Source: Gracilimonas tropica DSM 19535
GTDB taxonomy: Bacteria > Bacteroidota > Rhodothermia > Balneolales > Balneolaceae
Length of the DNA stretch: 64,000 nt
Direction: 5' to 3'
Assembly: GCF_000375425.1 (NCBI RefSeq)
Contig: NZ_AQXG01000006.1
Location: forward strand, 78,123-142,122
Position numbers and translations under genes: made by a program. Numbering within the stretch: the stretch's first letter is position 1; each line of letters begins with the position of its first letter. Shown piece after piece: positions 1 through 9,113 of this stretch. The notes below the pieces were generated by a model. The model was not told where the DNA came from. It saw only the letters and a list, made by a program, of their open reading frames with translations, and did not search any database.

Positions 1-1547
1 TTGGCAAGTTCAAGATCCTGCTCGGCAATAGAGCTTACAAAACCTTCCTGTTCACTGACCGGCATACTGTCGATGGTAGAAAGGATAGACTCCACTCCAT
101 CTGCAGCCACAAATTTCATATCCGAAACAGAAAGTGCTTTAGATGAGAAATGAGCCGCAACTTTCTTATAAATAGAAACGGGGATATTGTTGATCTTACC
201 CATCTTCAATACCACGGACACCCTTTTTTGATCCTTCATTTTTTGCAATACATAACTGGATCGTTCTCCCGCTACTTGTGCCAGCAATATCGCGGTCATT
301 TCATCGGATTCTCCTTTAACCAGATGCATAAGCTGTTGATTAGACAACTGATCCAGGAAATCAAACAAGTTCGACTCCGAATCTTCCTTTCTGCGTTCTT
401 TTTTCACCCCCTGGATACTTTTTTTGAACTGTTCCACTTCCTCCACTTTTTCTTCGATGGGGATGGTATCGATGTTGGACAATCCAAACTGTATAGAATT
501 ATATATTTCGTCCTCAAGGTGACTTTCAAGTACATCCATCAGCTTATGGTCCACGCTGTAGATATGGCGAACGGCACGCACTATTCCTTCGTCTTCATCA
601 TCTTCAACCCATCCTGAGATCAGCTCAGCCACCATACCGGGGTCACTCACACATGCATTGGTGATGTACATCTTATCTTTCTCAAATTGCTGCTGCTTGT
701 CCCCTTTTATCTCACGAACTTCATTTTTAGCTTCTTCATCTGCACTACTTCCATTCCCCTGTATTTGAGCCGGGAAATTAGGTTCATAAGGATATTGTGA
801 CAGTTTTTGCTCTTCCCTGGCCGGCTTCCGAAATGCAAGAAATAAAAGAGCTCCTATAAATAAAAGCCCGAGTCCGGCTATTACATACATTAATTGTTTG
901 GGATCATTCCAGTCGATACCCAAGAACATATTGGGCTCTGATTGCTGTTGGGATTCATCCTGCTGGTCCATCAACTCTCTTCTTAATGCCTGGATCTCCT
1001 CATCAGGCCGGGCAACATCCCGTTCAATTCCCGGAAACACCTTTTCGGTAACTGTGATCACATCACCCCGAAGCAGATCTGCATTTGTGACCATGGCTGC
1101 TGCCTCTTCAATAAACTCAATATCTTCATCTGTATAAGAGGTATCCACCAATACTTTTACGTTCAGTCCGGTGAGCTTATAGCTTGAATCAAAACCCGAG
1201 ATCTTCAAACTGTCCTGCTGATTTTGGCTATTTCGCAGGTTTGGGGGAATCACCGGCAAGCCCGGAAGATTTTCGAGCTCAATACCAGGAGGGGGTTCTA
1301 CCACATCATAGCCCTTGGCTACCATTACCCTCTCCACACTTGCCTTTACATCAACTATATACGTTCCCTTTTCATAATACTCGCGCAAAGAGCGATCCAG
1401 GACTACTTCATAATATTGTTCATATTTGGTAGCCTCTTCGGTTTCATCCGGAGAAGAAGAACGGTTGCCGGGAGTTTGAGCTTCCGCAGTAAGCGAAAAC
1501 AGTATCATTACCCCGGTAAGTAAAATCCCAATACGTACCCGATTCAT
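1..1547 (-). CDS. FliF/FliG-like membrane protein, 3' end outside window
   Basis: The frame is open from an ATG at 1547 to the left window edge: 515 codons with no stop, so the C-terminus is missing. Residues 1-24 look like a signal peptide ending AEA-Q. Residues about 127-172 (KVLVDTSYTDEDIEFIEEA, then RGDVITVTEKVFPG) resemble the last periplasmic part of the flagellar MS-ring protein FliF just before its second membrane helix. A hydrophobic helix follows at about 220-239, then a charged linker. Residues about 293-515 resemble FliG: FDFLDQLSNQQLMHLVKGE matches the start of the FliG middle domain, and GVESILSTIDSMP...EQDLELA matches its GGvxavaeILnnld...eedpeLA segment. Seen: the motifs and their order. 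Inferred: a rotor-like membrane platform carrying its own FliG-like module. No other flagellar gene is visible. The next gene upstream (1878-4085) has its own terminator. Confidence 0.7.
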   Translation of the reverse strand, partial: MNRVRIGILLTGVMILFSLTAEAQTPGNRSSSPDETEEATKYEQYYEVVLDRSLREYYEKGTYIVDVKASVERVMVAKGYDVVEPPPGIELENLPGLPVIPPNLRNSQNQQDSLKISGFDSSYKLTGLNVKVLVDTSYTDEDIEFIEEAAAMVTNADLLRGDVITVTEKVFPGIERDVARPDEEIQALRRELMDQQDESQQQSEPNMFLGIDWNDPKQLMYVIAGLGLLFIGALLFLAFRKPAREEQKLSQYPYEPNFPAQIQGNGSSADEEAKNEVREIKGDKQQQFEKDKMYITNACVSDPGMVAELISGWVEDDEDEGIVRAVRHIYSVDHKLMDVLESHLEDEIYNSIQFGLSNIDTIPIEEKVEEVEQFKKSIQGVKKERRKEDSESNLFDFLDQLSNQQLMHLVKGESDEMTAILLAQVAGERSSYVLQKMKDQKRVSVVLKMGKINNIPVSIYKKVAAHFSSKALSVSDMKFVAADGVESILSTIDSMPVSEQEGFVSSIAEQDLELA

Positions 1548-1877
1548 AGCAAATGTTTTAAGGTTAATTAAGCACGTCGTACCCTGTAATATCAATCATG
1601 CAGATTATAAGATACTTATCCACATTTCACAAGTATAAATTGCAAAGCATTAAAGCTAATATTTTCTATTACTTTAAAGGAAAATGTATCATGGAATAAA
1701 TATTTATCAACATTTATAAAGCATAAAAAAGCCGAACTCTTTCGAATTCGGCTTTTAATGAAATCTACACTGCACAGTGTGTTTGCAGTGAATTTGTACC
1801 CATAACCCTACCGTCAATCCTTACCTCTTTTAGGGGCTGCAGAAAATTTATTTTATGAGGGTCATTTTTTTTGATGA
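1548..1877. other. Intergenic region, 330 bp
   Basis: This AT-rich region separates two minus-strand genes. It holds one clear intrinsic terminator (1726-1756) for the operon to its right. The part from 1548 to about 1720 should hold the promoter of the FliF/FliG-like gene, but I see no convincing TAnnTTTG box. A short palindrome, ACACTGCACAGTGT, lies near 1767-1780. I see no small ORF with a credible product. Confidence 0.5.
1726..1756 (-). terminator. Intrinsic terminator of the S16/sigma-like operon
   Basis: Stem AAAAGCCGAA / TTCGGCTTTT with a short loop. Read on the minus strand it ends in a T-run. It lies about 120 bp downstream of the stop of the S16-domain gene. Confidence 0.8.
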
Positions 1878-4085
1878 CTATTTCCCGCCTGTTAACTCCC
1901 CAACCGCCCGTAAATATTCTTTATTCATCGTAGGCTCATGCTGAAAACTTTCTCCGTTCCAGTAGAGAAGGGAGTCTTTGAAGGTTTCTAAATATTTCCC
2001 ATCTGCCAGGATATCGGTTTGGCCGCTTTCGTAAATTTCCCAGGCGTACTCATCATAAATATCAGAGCTTCCAATACTTTTTACTCTTAGAGAATCCGTA
2101 AATGAATAGAAAATCTGTGCATTATTCTCTATTCTTTTATCATTTAAATGATGGGTTTCCGCAATTATCGCTTTTAAACCATTATCAGCTAATTCAGATA
2201 TGTTATATAAAGCTGTATCAAAACCTCTTCTTCCCCCACTGGTTTCTATAGGTAGTGTTTTAGGAAATACCACATAAAACATTTCTGCTGCATCTTTATA
2301 GCCGCTGGTTTTATACCGATCTATTGCAGCTCCCTGACCAAATATATATTTATAGTCTAAAATTCCTAAGAATGCTTTCTTAAGGGAATTATTCAACCCG
2401 CCAATGATTAGCTCTTTTTCATCGTCTACGTCAATATTGGTTACCAGAACTTCTTTAATTGTACCCGCATGTAGATATTTCTTCTTAATAGCTGCTGTAT
2501 TTGCATCTAAAATTAACAAAAAAGAGGGGAAGTAGTCCCCATGACGTGTAGTAATAATAGCTTCTTCTAAACCATCCCCGTCTACATCTTCACTTTTAAT
2601 CAGTTCGATATATTGCTGTCCTGAATTGGCATAAGGGTGGAACTCGTAATCAAATGTTTCTTGATATTCAAATGTCCATAGTGTATCTCCGTCAACATTC
2701 CCTAGTACTAACTCTTGCCTTCCATATCCAGGGCCATGAAAACTTGTCCATAAAATTTCATTCTGTCCATCGTTATTAGCATCTATTAAACTCACTAAAT
2801 TCTTCCGGTCAGATGGTAAGTAATGTTCAAAATAAACAGTGTAATCCCCCATTTCTATTTCGATCAATTCTTTACCACTTTCGTTCATGACTTTCATAAC
2901 ATTCCCATCAAATAAAATAGATGCAGGATTTCTATCCACCGGGCCATAAATCAGCCTTCCGATAACGCCTAACAAAACCAACACTACCAGCAGAAAGGCC
3001 CAGTTGTAGCGGTGTCTCCATATTTGCATGGAGGTGTGTTTGATTACCGATCGTTGCTTGTGCATGGTGAGCCTTCGGTCATAAAATAATTCTCTTACAT
3101 GGCCCACTCCTTTCAGTACCAAATTGCGGGAGGGATACTCGCTTTCAAGTTCACCAAGGTAATTTGTGGCTTCCTCAACCTGCTCCAGGGGCACTACCAA
3201 CACCTGAACCCATGAATAAAAGGCCGCTTCGATCTTGTACCTTATGGTCCCGGCATCAACCGGCAGCACATTTCCTTGTTCATCGATATTTCCTGTGATC
3301 GCAATGCCGGGATTTAGTCTGAAATATTCTCTCCTGTTTTCGGCTCGCAGCATTTCACAATAAAAGAGTCCGCTTAAGGCAAGGTTCGCAGAATCACCGG
3401 CGTGCCATGCATGGCTTAACTCAAAACTGGCAGTTCCTTTCCAGAAACTCCGCTTCCCCGTACTTTCTTTGAGCAACTTCACCGCCGCTTCTGCCGCTTG
3501 CTCACCCAAACTCCCTGCGTTTGCCCCTATCACCCCAAACACAGGTCGTAATTCTGCTTTTTCTGATGTGGAAGCGCCTACCACTTCTACTTTTAGCCTG
3601 CGTAACCGTCCTTTTGACTGAAAATTCCCTGACGTTTCAACGACCGGTACTAAAACTTCACTTGCTGATTTTTCTTTACCTCTTTTTTGCCCAGTCGCCA
3701 TTTGTGCAGGCAGCAGTTCTCTCCTTAGTTCTGCCTCGTTTTTTAATCCTAACCAATCATGAATTTGGTAAAGCCCTGATTTCAGGAAATCTATTTTCCT
3801 CATCAACTCTTTTTCCTTTAACTCCGGTATGGCGGAGATCACTTTTTCACAATCGTTGATGACCCTTGCAAACTCTTCAGGATTTATTCCGGTGAAAAGT
3901 AACGGCTGGTTCAGGGTTGGAAATGCATCAAACAGCTGAATAATGTAACTGTCATAGGCCCGATACTTACCGTTAAGGCTAGATAAGAATTCGTAAATCA
4001 AAAAGAGCTGTGTCCGTTCGGATCCTGCAAGTTTTAGCTCGGAACTTACTTTCTCGAATAACTTTTCAATTTTTATTGGATCCAA
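1878..4085 (-). CDS. Membrane-anchored Lon-type (S16) protease domain with FG-GAP-like repeats
   Basis: 735 aa, third gene of a tight minus-strand unit. Residues about 165-330 resemble the Lon proteolytic (S16) domain. HAGDSANLALSGLF supplies a candidate catalytic Ser at about 232, matching Lon DGPSAG. ITGNIDEQGNVLPVDAGTIR followed by YKIEAA supplies a candidate catalytic Lys at about 284, matching Lon GGxxxKIEAA. No AAA+ ATPase domain is present. A single membrane helix lies at about 361-380. The C-terminal half carries Asp-rich VCBS/FG-GAP-like repeats (DANNDGQNE near 434, DVDGDGLEE near 500, NIDVDDEKE near 550), probably outside the cytoplasm. Known: S16 domains use a Ser-Lys dyad. Inferred: an ATP-independent membrane protease, possibly cleaving the anti-sigma-like partner encoded just upstream. 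The first 120 residues are helical and unrecognised. Confidence 0.7.
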   Translation of the reverse strand: MDPIKIEKLFEKVSSELKLAGSERTQLFLIYEFLSSLNGKYRAYDSYIIQLFDAFPTLNQPLLFTGINPEEFARVINDCEKVISAIPELKEKELMRKIDFLKSGLYQIHDWLGLKNEAELRRELLPAQMATGQKRGKEKSASEVLVPVVETSGNFQSKGRLRRLKVEVVGASTSEKAELRPVFGVIGANAGSLGEQAAEAAVKLLKESTGKRSFWKGTASFELSHAWHAGDSANLALSGLFYCEMLRAENRREYFRLNPGIAITGNIDEQGNVLPVDAGTIRYKIEAAFYSWVQVLVVPLEQVEEATNYLGELESEYPSRNLVLKGVGHVRELFYDRRLTMHKQRSVIKHTSMQIWRHRYNWAFLLVVLVLLGVIGRLIYGPVDRNPASILFDGNVMKVMNESGKELIEIEMGDYTVYFEHYLPSDRKNLVSLIDANNDGQNEILWTSFHGPGYGRQELVLGNVDGDTLWTFEYQETFDYEFHPYANSGQQYIELIKSEDVDGDGLEEAIITTRHGDYFPSFLLILDANTAAIKKKYLHAGTIKEVLVTNIDVDDEKELIIGGLNNSLKKAFLGILDYKYIFGQGAAIDRYKTSGYKDAAEMFYVVFPKTLPIETSGGRRGFDTALYNISELADNGLKAIIAETHHLNDKRIENNAQIFYSFTDSLRVKSIGSSDIYDEYAWEIYESGQTDILADGKYLETFKDSLLYWNGESFQHEPTMNKEYLRAVGELTGGK

Positions 4086-4118
4086 AACCGGCTAATTCTA
4101 TAATATTCAATACATATC

Positions 4119-4877
4119 TTATTCGTAGAAACAGAGTGTACATTCCTTGTCAACACTTGGCAGCTCGAAGGATAGTTTTTGTTGGTTGATTACCTTTAAT
4201 TCTGAATATTCTTCTTGTACCAACAGCATCCTGGAGAACCGGGTCTTTTCTTCAGAAAGATGAACTTCCAGAGTTTTTCCATGCAAACCCAACCCAACAC
4301 TTTCTTGGTTTGCCAAACGGAACGCTTCTGTTTTTTTAGGATCGACCTCAACAAGCATCACCGGTACCCGAAGAATCGATGAAATGGAATCCCAGTTCAG
4401 ATCTGATAAATTTCGAACATCCTTAAGCTTGCCGTTTTGATCCGTAACCAAATCAATTTCCGGATTCACCAACGAAAGTATTGCGTACCTGCTTCGATCT
4501 GAGTCCCCGGAAATAACATGGAATTGGAGACTGTGATCAGCCTCTTTCTCGAGTACCCTTACCAACGTTTTATATTCTTCTGAAACCAGGGTAGCCTTGG
4601 TTGTTAACGATCTTTTTTTCTGCTCTGAAGTCATGGCAGCCAATACAACAGGGCCGGGTTCCTTCGAATCATACCTGAATGCCTTCAGCGAAATAATAGA
4701 AGTCCGTGTATCCGATAAGCGATCCAATTCTTGATAATATTTGACCAAAAATTCATAGATCTTTTTAGCTTCTGCAGACTCCTCTATTGCCTTTCGGATC
4801 TCTTCTTTCTTTGCAGTGCTTAATTCATAGGAAAACCGAATATACTGCTCAATGGTATGTTCACTGATTCTCTTCAA
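4119..4877 (-). CDS. Soluble anti-sigma-like protein, unknown
   Basis: 252 aa, middle gene of the unit: 43 bp after the sigma-like gene and 33 bp before the S16 gene. The N-terminus (residues 1-55: EHTIEQYIRFSYELSTAKKE, then EAKKIYEFLVKYYQELDRL) has the helical spacing of the N-terminal anti-sigma domain found downstream of ECF sigma genes, but lacks its HxxxCxxC zinc motif. No membrane helix or signal peptide is visible. The rest is a mixed alpha/beta sequence of no recognised family, ending with a CTLC pair. The anti-sigma role is inferred mainly from gene order and the N-terminal resemblance. It could equally be an adaptor or a substrate of the downstream protease. Confidence 0.5.
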   Translation of the reverse strand: MKRISEHTIEQYIRFSYELSTAKKEEIRKAIEESAEAKKIYEFLVKYYQELDRLSDTRTSIISLKAFRYDSKEPGPVVLAAMTSEQKKRSLTTKATLVSEEYKTLVRVLEKEADHSLQFHVISGDSDRSRYAILSLVNPEIDLVTDQNGKLKDVRNLSDLNWDSISSILRVPVMLVEVDPKKTEAFRLANQESVGLGLHGKTLEVHLSEEKTRFSRMLLVQEEYSELKVINQQKLSFELPSVDKECTLCFYE

Positions 4878-4920
4878 AAACTGTCCTTTTTATTAACTTA
4901 TACTTCTATCATTGCCAATA

Positions 4921-5928
4921 TTACGATCTGCTGAAATTTTCCTGTTTTCTTATTTGAGATAAAAACCGGCCTCTTAACTTCTTTGTGATATACTCTACAA
5001 TGGGACGGTGATCGGCCCGGTATCGATCATACGTTAACTCCGGAAAATGAAATTCAACATGCTCAAAATAGCCCTCACGGGGCATTTCACAGATAAAATC
5101 GGCAATTATGATATCTTCAATAGCCATCAGGTATTTATCCAATTGCTCCCTGCTGAGCTTATCTGAAAGTACATAGGTTTTGGTCAGGTGCTTTTTCTCC
5201 TCGTTTATGCATTGCCGCAGTGTTTTTTTGAGAGTCTCATTATCATGCTTTTTTCCGGGGTGATCCTGATCCTGCTCTTCCTCATTTTCAAGCCTGTAAG
5301 CTGACACCTTCCTCAAGATCACCGCATAATTTATCAGCTTAAACCGCGGGGCATATGCTTCCGATTCATCAAGTATTTCAACCAGCGACTGAACCGCATC
5401 TACACTGTTATTGATCTCAGCATAGCGCGATGAGAGTTTGATCTCCAGGATCTCATCCGAGATTTTGGGAAGTTTTCGTTCAACATTGCCGGTTAAGATC
5501 TCCCCGGTGTTAGCATCGTAACTGGCGCGGCTGACCTTATCCTCATCCAGTGTTCGCTTCAGGTTTCGGATGATCCGTGAAAGAGAAGGATCGAGCTTTT
5601 TATAGTTTCGATACAATCCATCATTCACCTTGCTGAAAATGAGCTGCCTGATCTTAACCTCAATCTGACTTTCACTAAGTTTTTCGGCTTCCTCTCTGCT
5701 GATGAAGTCTTCGATTCCCTTGAAGCAATGATCCTGTCTTCCGAACAAATCCGCAATACAGTCCAAAGCCAGGTCATCTATATTCTTGTATAAATGATCA
5801 AGCAAGAAAGTATTTGTATTAGCCTTGGTGCGAAGATAGGCTACAGAAATTCGCCGGAATTCATTACAAAGGCGATTTACAGCCCGCTCCTCCCCATCTA
5901 AAGCTTTTATCAACGTATATTTTAACAT
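4921..5928 (-). CDS. Divergent sigma-region-2-like protein, unknown
   Basis: 335 aa, first gene of the three-gene unit. Residues about 10-90 (LIKALDGEERAVNRLCNEF..., NIDDLALDCIADLFGRQ, then FKGIEDFI) follow the layout of sigma-70 region 2, where an acidic DxxQDxFxxxW helix is followed by an F...FxxWL segment. The protein is much longer than an ECF sigma (about 180-200 aa), and I see no convincing region 4 helix-turn-helix. The middle (190-235) is acidic and probably disordered. Alternative: a DNA-binding or scaffolding protein unrelated to sigma factors. The gap of 43 bp to the next gene supports co-transcription. Confidence 0.45.
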   Translation of the reverse strand: MLKYTLIKALDGEERAVNRLCNEFRRISVAYLRTKANTNTFLLDHLYKNIDDLALDCIADLFGRQDHCFKGIEDFISREEAEKLSESQIEVKIRQLIFSKVNDGLYRNYKKLDPSLSRIIRNLKRTLDEDKVSRASYDANTGEILTGNVERKLPKISDEILEIKLSSRYAEINNSVDAVQSLVEILDESEAYAPRFKLINYAVILRKVSAYRLENEEEQDQDHPGKKHDNETLKKTLRQCINEEKKHLTKTYVLSDKLSREQLDKYLMAIEDIIIADFICEMPREGYFEHVEFHFPELTYDRYRADHRPIVEYITKKLRGRFLSQIRKQENFSRS

Positions 5929-6309
5929 TAGTAGCTTTTTAACCCCTTAATTCATCTTGAATTAACACTATTCATACTGAAATTGCAACTCTTGTAAATA
6001 AAATCCTCCCTTTTATTCAAAAGTATAGACCGTTTTCTTTTAAAAACCTCAAAACACAGTTTATAATGAACTTGATACTAAACATCATTATGATTAGTGT
6101 TTATGGAATTATAATGACACCATTCTCTTTATAATCGATACCTTCGTTCACTTTACGAATGAATACAAGGTTGCATGAATTATTGAAGGACAGCAACCTG
6201 ACCATTTTACTCGGGTGTATTTATTCACGCTATTAGTGTGGTTCTCAACCGTTTCTCAAATCCCGTTTTAAAGTCGTTAGTCTTAATCTTAACATCTAAA
6301 AAAACGATC
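5929..6309. other. Divergent intergenic region, 381 bp
   Basis: This AT-rich spacer lies between the divergent sigma-like gene and the BCCT transporter and must hold both promoters. A 9-bp direct repeat, TTATAATGA, occurs at 6061-6069 and 6109-6117, around an AT-rich core. It could be an operator, but the evidence is weak. I see no RNA gene or small ORF I would defend. Confidence 0.35.
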
Positions 6310-7929
6310 ATGGCAATTCGAGGAGAAGAACAAGAGCCTGGTAAAAGAACAGGCATCAAAAAGTATTTTGATATTCACAAACCGGTTTTCTGGCCGTCTG
6401 TTTTTTTGATCACAGCAATGATCATCACTACTCTTTTATTGGGAGATCAAGCTGAAGAGATTTTCAGCACTATTCAATCTGCAATCACCGATAATGCCGG
6501 CTGGTTGTTCGTGATAGCCGTTAACGTTTTCATTGTCTTCTCTCTTTTTATTGCCTTTAGCCGTTTTGGAGACATTCGATTAGGCGGTAAAGATGCTGAA
6601 CCCGATTTTAGCACCATGGCTTGGTTTGCAATGCTGTTCAGCGCCGGAATGGGTATTGGCATTATGTTTTGGAGTGTAGCTGAACCGGTTTTCCATTACC
6701 TGTCCCCTCCCATGGCTGAAGGAGAAACCGTTGAAGCAGCACAACAGGCTATGAACCTGACGTATTTGCACTGGGGCTTTCATGCCTGGGCTATTTATGC
6801 TGTTGTGGGTTTATCGCTGGGCTTTTTCGCGTTCAACCGGGGACTCCCTTTGTCGTTTCGTTCGGTCTTTTATCCGCTGATCGGAGATCGCATTAAAGGC
6901 TGGATGGGTGATGTGATCGACGTTCTTGCCGTACTGGCTACTTTATTTGGACTGGCTACTTCGTTAGGGCTCGGTGTTCTGCAAGTAAGTGCCGGATTGA
7001 ATCATGTGTTTGGATTACCTGATAACATCTTCCTGCAGGTTGGCATCATCGTTGCGATTACAGGAGTTGCTACCGTTTCCGTGGTCTTAGGTATCGATAA
7101 AGGGGTTCGGGTGCTCAGTGAACTTAATGTCCGGATCGCTGCACTGTTTTTGTTATTTATGATCCTGGTAGGGCCTACCATCTTTATCATGGATTCCTTT
7201 ATCCAGAATTTTGGAGGATATTTTAGCTCAGTGGCTACCTTCAGCTTTTGGACTGAATCGTATGCCGGCACCAACTGGCAAGGTTCGTGGACCATTTTTT
7301 ATTGGGCCTGGTGGATCTCCTGGTCGCCTTACGTTGGAATGTTTATCGCGAGGATATCGAAAGGACGCTCCGTTAAAGAATTCATTTTGGGAGTGCTTAT
7401 CGTTCCAAGTATCGTAACGTTCTTATGGATGTCTGCTTTTGGCAGCTCGGCCATTAACCTTGAAATGAATGGAATCGGAAATCTTGGTGATGCCGTGAAT
7501 AATAATGTAGCTACGGCCCTGTTTGTTTTCCTTGAACAATTTCCACTTGGTATGATCACCTCCGTAATCGCCATTGTTTTGATCCTCAGCTTCTTTGTGA
7601 CCTCCTCCGATTCCGGTTCACTCGTTATTGACGGACTCACCAGCGGCGGCAAGCTTGACGCCCCGGTGGGACAGCGTATTTTCTGGGCTCAAACCGAGGG
7701 CCTGGTTGCCGCGATCTTGCTTATAGGAGGCGGATTAAGTGCCTTACAAACAGCATCAATTAGTACTGGATTACCTTTTGTACTCATTCTGTTGCTGATG
7801 TGCTATAGTTTGCGCCAGGGGCTCAGCCGCGAGTACAAAGAACTTCATCAAAAAGTGAAGGACAAAGAGCGCGAGGATTACAAAAAATTGGTAAAAGAGA
7901 CCATCAAACATCAAAAAGAGAATCAATAA
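6310..7929 (+). CDS. BCCT family betaine/choline/carnitine transporter
   Basis: About 539 aa inner-membrane carrier with roughly 12 hydrophobic helices. Family hallmarks are FSAGMGIGIMFWSVAEP and the core block WAWWISWSPYVGMFIARIS, followed by KGRSVKEFILGVLIVPS. Members take up quaternary ammonium compounds such as glycine betaine, usually Na+-coupled, for osmoprotection. The ATG at 6310 (MAIRGEEQ) is preferred over an in-frame GTG at 6238, because the extra 24 residues look unrelated to the family. The C-terminal tail is short and highly charged (KVKDKEREDYKKLVKETIKH), as in carriers that sense osmotic stress. A universal stress protein follows 13 bp later, so osmotic induction is plausible. 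The exact substrate cannot be read from the sequence. Confidence 0.92.
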   Translation: MAIRGEEQEPGKRTGIKKYFDIHKPVFWPSVFLITAMIITTLLLGDQAEEIFSTIQSAITDNAGWLFVIAVNVFIVFSLFIAFSRFGDIRLGGKDAEPDFSTMAWFAMLFSAGMGIGIMFWSVAEPVFHYLSPPMAEGETVEAAQQAMNLTYLHWGFHAWAIYAVVGLSLGFFAFNRGLPLSFRSVFYPLIGDRIKGWMGDVIDVLAVLATLFGLATSLGLGVLQVSAGLNHVFGLPDNIFLQVGIIVAITGVATVSVVLGIDKGVRVLSELNVRIAALFLLFMILVGPTIFIMDSFIQNFGGYFSSVATFSFWTESYAGTNWQGSWTIFYWAWWISWSPYVGMFIARISKGRSVKEFILGVLIVPSIVTFLWMSAFGSSAINLEMNGIGNLGDAVNNNVATALFVFLEQFPLGMITSVIAIVLILSFFVTSSDSGSLVIDGLTSGGKLDAPVGQRIFWAQTEGLVAAILLIGGGLSALQTASISTGLPFVLILLLMCYSLRQGLSREYKELHQKVKDKEREDYKKLVKETIKHQKENQ

Positions 7930-7942
7930 GAGGTACAATATT

Positions 7943-8854
7943 ATGAAGAATTTTGACCACTGGTTTGTATGCCTTGATCTTTCCAAAATGGATGACATCC
8001 TGATTGGATACACCCATTTTTTAACATCTGTCATTGAACCCAAAACCATTTCTTTTTTGCATGTAATAGAGTCCGGCAATGTAGCACAGGAGATGGCAGA
8101 CTTATTTCCAGACATCGATACCACTGAGGATTTCGAGGATGTGATCAGAAAAGAGCTTAATGAAAAGGTAAACCGGCATTTTGGAAATGGGGATATCGAG
8201 ATCCGAGTCATCATCAAAGAAGGCCGGCCCACCGATCAGATTATAGAACTTATGAATTCCATGGATCCTGATCTCCTGCTGATGGGCAAAAAAACCGGCT
8301 ATGTGGGCGAAGGCGTGATCGCCCGCCGTATCGTAAAATATGTTCCGGCTTCCATCTTGTTTGTCCCGGAAACCAGCCGATATGCAATGAATAACATTCT
8401 GGCTCCGGTTGATTTTTCAAAAGAATCTGCCCATTCACTCATGTTGGCTCGCCATTTTACCAATTCCAGTAATGGATCGGTAATCGCACAGCATATTTTT
8501 AAATACCCGTCTCATTTTTTCCCATACATGCCTTCCGATGAGGAAAAAGACACGATCAAAAATCACCTGGAGGAAAAACGAGATCAGTTTATTTCGGAAA
8601 ATGAGATTCCCGATGATATCGACTTCACGCTTACTTTACACAAAGAAGGCCGATTAGGTGATGATGTGTACGATGAAGTCGTCCGTAATCAGTCCGACCT
8701 GATCGTAGTTGGCGCGAAATCTTCCAAAAAAATCACCAGTATTTTGCGGGATGATTTCACCGATAAAATGACGTATTACTCTTTCGGAATTCCCCTGTTA
8801 ATTGTGAAGAACAAAGAGAAGCATCAGAAGTTTCTGAAGTCGCTTTTTAGCTAA
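7943..8854 (+). CDS. Tandem universal stress protein (UspA family)
   Basis: 303 aa with two Usp domains (about 1-140 and 148-300). Each ends near a hydrophobic strand of the type DLLLMGKK or DLIVVGAKSS followed by a short glycine/serine-rich or charged turn. Usp proteins bind nucleotides or act as dimeric stress regulators in the cytoplasm. The second domain keeps ILAPVDFSKESAHSL, a typical Usp entry strand. The gene starts 13 bp after the BCCT transporter and is very probably co-transcribed, a frequent pairing in which the Usp protein may modulate the carrier. No membrane segment or signal peptide is present. Confidence 0.9.
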   Translation: MKNFDHWFVCLDLSKMDDILIGYTHFLTSVIEPKTISFLHVIESGNVAQEMADLFPDIDTTEDFEDVIRKELNEKVNRHFGNGDIEIRVIIKEGRPTDQIIELMNSMDPDLLLMGKKTGYVGEGVIARRIVKYVPASILFVPETSRYAMNNILAPVDFSKESAHSLMLARHFTNSSNGSVIAQHIFKYPSHFFPYMPSDEEKDTIKNHLEEKRDQFISENEIPDDIDFTLTLHKEGRLGDDVYDEVVRNQSDLIVVGAKSSKKITSILRDDFTDKMTYYSFGIPLLIVKNKEKHQKFLKSLFS

Positions 8855-9067
8855 AAAACGGAGAAAAGTGGGCTTTTTTGATTTTCCAGATTCAGAATTA
8901 AAGTAAAAGAATCAATCTTGATTTCACCTTAACGACTCAGCGAGTCGATTTACTTACTATCTCGGCGGATTTTGCGGGAAATACTGAAAAGGTCTTGCAA
9001 GATTTTGATGAAATTTGTGAAGTAATTCTGCCTGAGCTTTACCGTCATTTTTCAGTACAGGAATTTG

Positions 9068-9075
9068 TATCTTTG
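9068..9075 (+). promoter_or_regulatory. TAnnTTTG promoter box upstream of yajC
   Basis: TATCTTTG lies 39 bp before the yajC ATG and fits the -7 box used by the primary sigma factor of Bacteroidota. The -33 element is not obvious. Confidence 0.6.
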
Positions 9076-9113
9076 CGGAGCAAAACAAATTAAATCATAT
9101 CAATAACACGACT

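Noticed and set aside
150..617. Plus-strand 155-codon frame near the left edge
   Set aside because: It is the antisense of the FliF/FliG-like gene, which has a full signal peptide, membrane helix and family motifs on the minus strand.
1797..1811. 15-bp word TACCCATAACCCTAC, also at 18253-18267
   Set aside because: In 64 kb a pair of identical 15-mers is expected by chance, and the flanks differ.
6238..6309. Upstream GTG extension of the BCCT transporter
   Set aside because: The added 24 residues do not resemble the family N-terminus, and the ATG at 6310 gives a normal protein.
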